This document shows, piece after piece, positions 56,215 through 64,000 of a DNA stretch of 64,000 nucleotides (position 1 is the first letter of the stretch; each line of letters starts with the position of its first letter). The DNA comes from Ochotona curzoniae (Eukaryota > Chordata > Mammalia > Lagomorpha > Ochotonidae). The DNA lies in contig NW_024467119.1 in assembly GCF_017591425.1 (NCBI RefSeq), forward strand, positions 81,088,894 to 81,152,893, given 5' to 3'. The notes beneath the pieces are model-generated. The model was not told where the DNA came from and did no database searches. It was given only the letters and a program-made list of their open reading frames with translations. The position numbers and the translations under genes were made by a program.

Positions 56215-57480
56215 ATTTTAACATTAGTAATTACAATGAAAACCTTAGTGGCAATCCTCAGTTTTTGTTGTTATGAACTGACTTGGACAAAGATCTTTGA
56301 CTTAGCCACATACCTAATATTTTATAAATTACAATCAAGAAATTATTATATAAAAGAAACTACTATAAAGACTATCTTATAAAAAGAAATAAATCTAATA
56401 AAAGTAATAGAAAAATAAAAATTTTAAAAAGAAGGAAATTAAAAACATAGGGCTCCTAATTTTCTTATTAGATCCAAATGTTTATATTATGTTTGTAAAT
56501 ATAATCAGAACAAATATAATGTACAGAAAGGTTGTTGCATGCCATTTTTGTAACGAAGAATTTGGGAATTCATGTTCTGACTACTGATTTGTGGCATGGT
56601 GCCAGTTGTGTATTTAAAAGTCTTGTCCATAGAAAACAATCCATGGTTAAGACAAATGTATGCCAATAAAGACTAACTCATTAAAGCTGTTTTAACAGGA
56701 AGATGAAAAGAAAAGAAAATATGAGTAATTAACAATCAATCAAATTTTCCAGTTCAGAACAGTGAGGATGGCAAACAAGATGTATAAAGAATTTGACTTC
56801 TCTCTATGAAGTAAGTATCTCCCCCCGCCCCAACACACACACACACAGACCCCACAGCAGCAAATGAAATACCTCCTACGTTCTGAGCCTGTGTCAGTTT
56901 GTTGTTTGCAGCTGCCTTGACTTCGCTTACTGGCCTTAACTTTTCCCCCTACATATTTTAAACTATATTGAACTGAAAAAGAAATGATCAGGTAGCCTTG
57001 TTTTTACCCCAGGGTTGAATGTGTACTTTGTTTTTTACCCTTATCGTCACAATAAGTTGAAGTTATCCACTGTCAATATCTTGGCTGCTTTATATAGGTT
57101 AGAGTTAGAGACATGGAATTTAGCATTTGGTAAGAGTTTGAAATACACTGTCTGCACTTGCATTTCTTCATTTCCCATTCATTTCCAACCCATCCACAAA
57201 TCTACATTACAATATCTAAAGTAGAACTGCTAAACATAAGCAAACATGGGAAAAGCTCAGGCACATCTGACGTGTATTTAGAAACCCCTGTGCGTGCCTG
57301 ATTAATGCTTACAATGGAGTGTGCTTTGAGAGCCCTGTCTGTCTGCAAGCTTGAAGTCAGAGTTCTTCTACATATGTCTGAATACTTTCCTTTTTGGAAA
57401 CTTCCTTCTGCAGGTTTTCCAAAGAGTAAGGCTTTGCACCTGGACTTTCTATATCACAGTGACTCGTGCTTCTGTGTGTT
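56215..57480. other. Intergenic, no gene seen
   Basis: AT-rich; nothing recognised. Confidence 0.4.
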
Positions 57481-57481
57481 T

Positions 57482-57500
57482 AGAAAAATGAGAGGGAAGA
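57482..57500. repeat. Target-site duplication, left, of element 57501-60464
   Basis: agaaaaatgagagggaaga; two differences from the right copy. Confidence 0.8.
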
Positions 57501-60464
57501 GAATCAAGATGGCAGAATAGGATAAGGACACATTTAATCAGATGGTGAAACATTTAATCAGGATAAAGCAGAGAGGACATGAGGACATATTTCAGGAAAT
57601 AAGAAAGGACAGAACAACAGCTGAGGGGTACCTGGAGACTGACAGACACAGGAAAGCAGTGGGCACAGCAGTGCGGTGTTGCAGTGAATGCTACTCCAGC
57701 ACTGCGATCTAAACTCCAACAGTAGCCAGAATGCCACCAGCAACCAGGTGGGAAGGGACTTTCACTGGGAGCTTGTGAGGTGAACCCAGACAAAGTACTG
57801 TCCGTCCTGCTGGTCCCTTTGATTTGACCAGGAGCAGAGACAGAGCAGCATATCACAGGCAGTGTGAGAACAGAGTGAATTTCATAGCCCAGTCAGCCTC
57901 CTAGAGCTGAATTGGGCACCTTTTTGAGTAAGGAGAAAAGCGCAAGGGAAAGAACTGAGCATGCTCTGAGCAGGGAGTGAGCTAATTTCTTACTCGGTGA
58001 ACTGCAACGATTCAGCATTCTACGGGTTCCATCCGGGGCATGTCTGGGTAGCCCTCGGAGGATGGCCAGCAGATCAAGAACTTTTGTGGTAACACGTCGG
58101 GCGCCATTTTGCGCACTGTGGCAATAGCCTTGGGAGTACAGGGGACAACAGAGAACTATGCATGTGCTGAGATCGCGAGAGCGTGCTGAGGTACCGCAGG
58201 AAAATAATACTGACTGTGATATTGTACCGGTCAAAATAGGACCATGTGGCACCCAGAACTAACGTCCAACAGGTTCCAACAAGATCAGCGCCAACAACAA
58301 CCTAATTATTAGGACACCTGGTGTCTCTCTAATCCTGGAACCCACTCCAACCGGAAGAGGGAGAAAGGGTGCAGAGACAACAGTGCAGCCTCAGCACGGT
58401 ATCACAGGAGGTGGAGAGTGGTGAGCCAAGAGCTGCGGCTATGGAAACCACGGTGGATATCTGACATAAGAACCCAGACTTAGAACTTGCTGGAGGTTGT
58501 GGCACAAGTGGCTGCAAGTAAAAAGTTGTGTGCCAACTGCAATAAGTAAAATCGCATTGTAGACCTGTGGGTGACACAGCTTAGAAACCTGCCCCAAGAA
58601 GAAGACTCTGCTAACCAGAAGTACAATGATCAAGAGCAAAAGAAGAGACAGAGGCACAATGAATATTACTGAAAACTCCCCTGCAAATGAGCAAAACCCT
58701 ATGCCAACCTCAGAGTTCACTGAGGAAGACATCGAGAAAATGGGGGACACAGAATCCCTAAGACTCATTTTGAAGATTCTGGTAAAAAATGAGAAGTTAA
58801 TGCAAGAGTTCAAAGAATTTAAGGAAGCGGTAAAGCAAATCAAGGCTGGTATATCAGAAATTAAGAACACAGTAGAACAAATTACAAGTGTAGTGGAGAG
58901 TCTCCAAAATAGAATGAAGCAAGCAGAAGAAAGAATCTCAGAATTGGAAGATATTTCCTGTCACCAGGGGGAAGCAATCAAAAAGCTGGAACCAGAGCTG
59001 GATCAGGCCAAAAAAAGTATTCAAGAATTGAAAGACACTATTCAGAGACCAAATATAAGAGCTATGGGAGTCCTGGAAGGTGCAGAAAGAGAAGCTGAGT
59101 TTGCAAATGTATTTAATGAAATAATAAGGGAAAATTTCTAATTTGGAGAAAGAATTGGGAAACAAGATCCAGGAGGGACATAGAACTCCCAACAGGCTTG
59201 ATCAAAAGCTATCTTCACCAAGACATATGATTATCAAACTCTCTTCAATTGAACATAAGGAAAAGATCCTTAAATGTGCATGTGAAAAATATCAATTGAC
59301 ATATAAAGGAATGCCAATTGAGCTCACAGGAGATCTCTCACAGGAAACTCTACAGGCAAGAAGAGAATGGAGTGACATATTCCACATTCTAAAAGAAAAA
59401 ATTGTCAGCCTAGGATAACATACCCAGCAATGCTTTCTTTCATGTTTGAAAATGAAATAAAATTCTTCCAGAGTAAAGAAAAGCTAAAAGAATTAGCCTC
59501 TTCCAAACCTGCCCTACAAATGATACTTCAAGATGTTCTCTTGACAGAGAAGAGGAATAGCCCCTACCAAAGGCAAACGGGAAGAACATCACAGTAAAAT
59601 GACAACAGAAGACTAAACCAATGAACAACCCTTTCCTAAAATGACAAGACCAAAGTATTACCTATGTATGTTTAACTCTGAATGTAAATTGCTTAAGCTC
59701 AATCAATCATCATAGGTTAGTAGACTGGATTAAAAAACAAAACCCATATGTTTATTGTCTGGAGGAGACACACTCCAACAAAGATCAGCAGAAACTCTAT
59801 CACATGGGTTTTGTTGTTTTCTGTTGGTTTCATCTCTTCAAAACACTTTTTTTCTGATTAAATCATTCAATGACTCGTAGATCATACAGTGGCATCATTT
59901 TCTTCAAGAAGGTTCTTGATTTTCACTTCTTCAGTTACACGTTAGACATTTAATAGCATGTTGTTTGACTTCTTGGTGTTGTTAATTTCTTTTTCTCTCG
60001 GATATTGATTTTGTTTTGTGGCTCTTCATTTAAGGGAAGGTATAGTAGTTGTGTAATGGAGACTATCATATCTAGTAACATGTCATTTAACTTCATGGCA
60101 TTGTAAATTTCTATTTTCCTTTCTATTATTGATTTTGTATCATGACTTTTCATTTAAGGGAATGTACAGTAGTTATGTAATGGAGACTAACAACAAGATG
60201 TGAGGATGCAGTGTGGTATGCATTTCTGTTTCCAGACAAAGATGGACTTACAGTGAAACTGCTTATATTATATTTTGACAATAGGATTCTGGACGCTCTG
60301 CCATTGTCCATGCCCGCAATGATGAACATATGACTGAGTATGAAGAACTATATGTTAGTAATGATATAAAGGAAATGGGGGAGGAGGGTATTGGGGAGGG
60401 AAAAAGGGAATATGGAACTGTGTCATAAAATGATAGCAATAATAATAAAATGTGAAAAAAAAAA
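57501..60464 (+). mobile_element. Complete half-L1-like (HAL1-type) element with target-site duplications
   Basis: About 2964 bp. It opens with gaatcaagatggcagaatag, a typical L1 5' start, followed by a 1.1-kb 5' region, ORF1 (58626-59597, with frameshifts), an ORF2 endonuclease remnant (DWIKKQNPYVYCLEETH near 59735), a 3' UTR with a ~120-bp tandem duplication (59950-60190), and a poly(A) tail. There is no reverse transcriptase. Flanks 57482-57500 and 60465-60483 match at 17 of 19 bases, so both ends appear complete and the insertion is not recent. Confidence 0.85.
58626..59597 (+). pseudogene. L1 ORF1p-like frame with frameshifts
   Basis: Family role: RNA-binding chaperone of L1 RNPs. Seen here: basic N-terminus (KSKRRDRGTMNITENSPANE), coiled coil (about residues 60-145), the RNA-binding block (EREAEFANVFNEIIREN; GHRTPNRLDQK) and a C-terminal piece RITYPAMLSF...SSKPALQ. 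A loss of about 2 bp near 59138 (relative to the copy at 27 kb) gives a stop, and there is a second frame break near 59410. Not functional. Confidence 0.85.
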
Positions 60465-60483
60465 AGAAAAGTGAGAGAGAAGA
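60465..60483. repeat. Target-site duplication, right, of element 57501-60464
   Basis: agaaaagtgagagagaaga, immediately after the A tail. Confidence 0.8.
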
Positions 60484-60489
60484 CTGAAT

Positions 60490-61100
60490 AATAGTTATTT
60501 GATGTTTGAGGTGTGAAAGAAGCACTCTGCCTTTAGGAGGCCCCAAAATCTTCTTTTCCTATAAAGTAGATAAAAAAGATAACTCTTAAGTTTCACTTTA
60601 GTTGTGGAGACATGTCTTGACCGACTGAAATAATTTCAGATGTTTCATGTTTTAGCCCACACCTCTAAAGTACTATGATGGGATATTAATAATTAACAGA
60701 AATGCAGATATTCACCTATTTTCTACTTTGTTGGATTTCTAAATAAACTGCAAAAATTTATTTGCATTCATTACATCTAAAGCAAAAGTCAGTGGTCTCT
60801 TTCTATTCATTAATTCTGGATTACCCAATAGGTAAATCAAATATGTACCCAGGACACCCATCAAAACAGTGACTTTAAACTGTTTTTCTGAAATAGTAGT
60901 GTAAATGATAAGTAGTTATGGAAAAAAATCACATTCGTTGGACTTCTTTATATCCACTTCATGCTTTATTGTTTTTGCTAGATTTTATATTATAGATTGG
61001 CTGAAGAACAAGTATGTATAAAAGATATGAGTTAAGATTATATTTTGTTCAAAGTACATGCATACTTATTACATATTTCTTATTATAGAACTTTTTTTTT
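60490..61100. other. Intergenic, no gene seen
   Basis: AT-rich; nothing recognised. Confidence 0.4.
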
Positions 61101-61109
61101 CAGCTTGAA

Positions 61110-61475
61110 AGTTCACTTGGGTGATTATTTGTAGTACTTGTTCCAATTTCTCTCGGGAAGCCCACTTCCCATTCCAGGCTTCCAGAGTCCCTGAGTTTAG
61201 TCTTGCTTTTCCTCCTGATTCCAGCTTCCTGCTAACATGCACTCTGGGGGTCAGTGGGCATTGGCTCAAGTAGTTGGGGCGCTGCCAGTTATCTGGGTTA
61301 CTAAGATGGGGATTCTTGGCTGTTGGCTTTGGCCTGGCTCAGTCGCAGCTGTTAACATTGTTGGAATAAACCAGAGGATGGTGAACATTTCAGCAGTCAA
61401 CCAGAGGGTGAGACCTCTCTATCTGTCTCTTTCTACCTGCGTTTCAATTAAATAAAAACATGAAAATAAATAGAA
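61110..61475 (+). mobile_element. C-SINE-related, old
   Basis: Body agcttcctgctaacatgcac, ggttactaagatggggattc, tail aattaaataaaaacatgaaa. Confidence 0.6.
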
Positions 61476-61911
61476 TGTTGTAAATCTTTATTATTTCATC
61501 GGTGTTTCCATACTCATGTAAAGAAATTGTGTTTCTGGTGTGATTGTTGTATTGTATTCCTTTATACTAATCAAACACCTTTCTTGCTCATTTGTTCACT
61601 GTTAAATATTTTCTAAAATTCCCACTACTATTAAATTTATGGTTGTATTTACATTTTCCTACATAGCTATATTCTTATTAAAAAGTGACTTTAAAAATAA
61701 CATTTCAGGCATAAAAGCTAGTCTTGAGATAAATCATTGGAGTGATGTTATGCCGTCAAAACTTACATGACTCATCCTTATTTATGACCAAACAGCTAAC
61801 CCAAAGTGTTTTGTGGGCTCACAAATGGTAGGTTGCTTGAATTCTGATTTTAAAAGTTTTTTGAACCCTTACAAAAGGTGAGAATCAGTGAGGTTGGAGC
61901 CAAGAAAAAAA

Positions 61912-61975
61912 TCAACCAACCAACCAACCAACCAACCAACCAACCAATATGCCAACCAGCCAACCAACCAACCAG
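61912..61975. repeat. (CAAC)n microsatellite
   Basis: aaccaaccaacc-type repeats with one interruption. Confidence 0.9.
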
Positions 61976-62071
61976 ATGTTATGATCACCATTAGCCTGGC
62001 AAAATATGTATCTCAATTATAATAGTAACTGTAGACATGGAAAAGTAGATTAAGGTAATAAACACTAAGGA

Positions 62072-62400
62072 GGGGGACCATAGTAATGGCCCAGTGGCTA
62101 TATCCTTGTCTTGCATAAATTGGAATCTTATATATGTATTTGTTTGTGTCCCGGCTGCTCCACTTTCCATCCAGTTCTTTGCTTGTGACCTGGGAGAGCA
62201 GTAGGGAATGGCCAAAGGCCTTGGAACCCTGTGCCTAGGTGTGAGACTCAGAGGAAGCTCCTGGCTCCTGGCTTCAGATTTGTTCAGCTCCGGCCATTGT
62301 GGCCACTTGGGGGGTGAACTAGCAGATGGAAGACCTTTTTGTCTCCCCCCTCTCTCTAAATATGCCTTTCCAAGAAAAAAAGAACTAAATCTTAAAAAAG
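62072..62400 (+). mobile_element. C-SINE
   Basis: Head gggggaccatagtaatggcc, body ctgctccactttccatccag, tail gaactaaatcttaaaaaagg. Confidence 0.85.
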
Positions 62401-62409
62401 GAAAAGTAA

Positions 62410-63360
62410 ATATTAAGGAAATCAAGTTGAAAGGCCTGAGAAATAATGGGGAGCTAAAGGGATGCGCCACTTTTGTTTTGGAATCTGAAAATTAGAGAAC
62501 TGAATAGAAGAGAACAGGTTTGCAGAGAGAACATTCTAACACATAGCACAGTGTTTCTTACAGGCAAGGCACTGGAACGAATGCCTTATGCACATACCAA
62601 CAAATGAGTGCTTCAAACAGTGAATCAACATTCATGTTTCATCAGTAAGATTCATCAGTATTTGGTTGTATACCTAGACACTCACTTAAAAATTTTTACC
62701 TCATCTACAGAGTATTTTAAAATTGAGACTCATGACAATGAGGAAGTGAGAGAATCAGGGAAGTTACTACAGAAAGGAAATCTAAAGACAAAGATGTGAA
62801 TTTCAGTACAATCAGTTACTTCCCTTACAAATTAGGCCATGACGCCACAATCAACCTGCAGTAACATCTACACATCTAGCTGATTCCTGAACCCAGCTTG
62901 TTTGACACCCAACATCTCTAGTCTAGGAGGAAGGAATCACTTCATTCTACTCACCTTCTGCGTCACCAGTAGGTAATACTGAATCTACTAAAGCACCCTG
63001 CTGTGAGATGCTGGCCTTGCAGAGTATCTCCAGTTCTCTGAGCTTTCTATGCTTGGTTCTAAAGGAGTACTGGGAGAATCTCCAAGCCCTCTCTGTCTCC
63101 AGCTGCACTCAGGGCCCTGTGGACCTTGGGTGTGTTGTTGTCATTTGTCCCTGTGTTCTTATACCACCTTTGAGATTGTTTCATTTCCTGTTTGTTACAT
63201 GTACTCTGCCATGATTTCTAATAGCTTTGTAACTGCCTGAGATTCAAGTATAATATTTACCATACAATGAAGGCTCAGCAATTACTAATGGTTGTCCAAT
63301 GACTTTAACTAAAGGGATGATAAGTGATGGTTTTAATAATCAGTAAAAGATATCATGTAG
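62410..63360. other. Intergenic, no gene seen
   Basis: Nothing recognised before the FGG 3' end. Confidence 0.4.
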
Positions 63361-63364
63361 CTAG

Positions 63365-63578
63365 TCTTAGGAAACAAAGTATTTATTCAAATGCATGTAG
63401 ATAAATTATCACCAGCATAAAATGGTTAGCGGAGTCTTCAACATATATTCTTTGCACTCAAAGTGAAATGATGCTTTGAAAAGTCCATTGTCCCATAGGA
63501 AAAATATTATATTTCTGTTCGTATAAAGTCCTTTAAGAAGCAAATCACTTTTGAAATGGTCTCTTAAATGTCTCCAGC
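63365..63578 (-). CDS. FGG: FGG, fibrinogen gamma chain: last exon (gamma-A ending, 3' UTR)
   Basis: Third chain of the fibrinogen hexamer; its gamma-A C-terminus binds platelet integrin alphaIIb-beta3. The acceptor tttttatttctgttat...ttcatag is followed by GCT GGA GAC ATT TAA at 63564-63578, reading A-G-D-I-stop; human ends AGDV. The 3' UTR (63365-63563) closely matches the human FGG 3' UTR I recall (aaaggactttat..., ttttcctatgggacaatgga). The alternative gamma-prime extension lies beside exon 9, beyond the right edge; I do not see it in 63580-64000. Only four codons of the chain are in the window. Confidence 0.93.
63382..63387 (-). terminator. FGG: FGG polyadenylation signal
   Basis: AATAAA on minus in TTGAATAAATACTTTGTTTC, matching the human FGG ending. 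Confidence 0.85.
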
Positions 63579-64000
63579 CTATGAATATATAACAGAAATA
63601 AAAAATATGTTAAAAGATATACTTCTCTACATCTAAAATGAAGAAATAAGCATAAATTATTCAGGGATAAAAACCATTGCAAAATACTTATGCATCTGAA
63701 AACTCTGAAATTTTCTCCCATTACTGTATACTAAAATACCTAAGAAATAATAAAAACAACAAAATATTGCCTTACAAAATGACAAATAATTATAAAAATG
63801 TAAATAACTCATAGCTTAGAAAATAAGTAAAAATGCTTTTTCCTCACATAAACATTTCTTTTAATACTCTAATTTTAGTAATTCTGGAATATAATCTGCA
63901 GAAAGTTTTAATGTTCTCCTAAGGATAAATATTGTTTTAAGAAGATATAAAATTAATAAATATGACAAGAGAAAAGAGAAAGATATTTTCTGGAAGGTTT
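63579..64000 (-). other. FGG: FGG intron 9, partial
   Basis: AT-rich intron sequence upstream of the last FGG exon; no exon 9 or gamma-prime coding sequence within it. Confidence 0.6.

Noticed and set aside
58439..58870. 143-codon minus-strand ORF
   Set aside because: Antisense of the half-L1 ORF1 start.
63580..64000. Possible FGG gamma-prime coding segment
   Set aside because: No matching codons; it should sit next to exon 9, outside the window.

Overview
This is a mammalian nuclear window with the fibrinogen gene cluster. From left to right it holds the 5' half of PLRG1 (minus strand, exons 1-7, cut by the left edge), all of FGB (plus strand, 8 exons, fibrinogen beta chain), all of FGA (minus strand, 6 coding exons, with both the ordinary alpha and the extended alpha-E endings), and the last exon of FGG (minus strand, cut by the right edge). 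Order and orientation match the human 4q31 cluster. Exons were placed by reading the conserved protein in the correct frame and requiring GT/AG junctions and matching codon phase.

The organism is a lagomorph, most likely a pika (Ochotona). The beta-chain fibrinopeptide reads ADDYDDEFLPDAR, one residue from the rabbit peptide as I remember it. The alpha fibrinopeptide ([16 protein letters not shown]) is clearly not the rabbit one. The dominant SINE is a tRNA-derived C-SINE, present in about 29 copies and often ending in an aataaataaatctt-type tail.

Layout: 1-8.5 kb PLRG1 with a GC-rich promoter and a 41-bp minisatellite in intron 1. 8.5-16.3 kb is divergent intergenic DNA with SINEs and ancient MIR. 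16.3-24.6 kb is FGB, with an HNF1-, C/EBP-, IL-6-type and TATA promoter in its expected geometry. 24.6-38.5 kb is convergent intergenic DNA with two half-L1-like elements, many C-SINEs, and SINE-into-SINE insertions. 38.5-46.1 kb is FGA with an HNF1-type promoter site. 46.1-63.4 kb is intergenic DNA holding a 460-bp polypyrimidine tract, a 1.9-kb tandem-repeat-bearing retroelement, and a complete 2.96-kb half-L1-like element with target-site duplications. 63.4-64 kb is the FGG terminus.

The three fibrinogen genes encode the chains of one secreted liver hexamer (two each of alpha, beta and gamma) that thrombin converts to fibrin; PLRG1 is an unrelated spliceosome subunit. I found no novel enzymatic or defence system. 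The most notable observations are (i) a rearranged set of RGD integrin motifs in the alpha chain, (ii) a half-L1 family whose two longer copies share one internal junction, and (iii) an apparently unclassified poly(A)-tailed retroelement with an internal tandem-repeat region, present in three copies.
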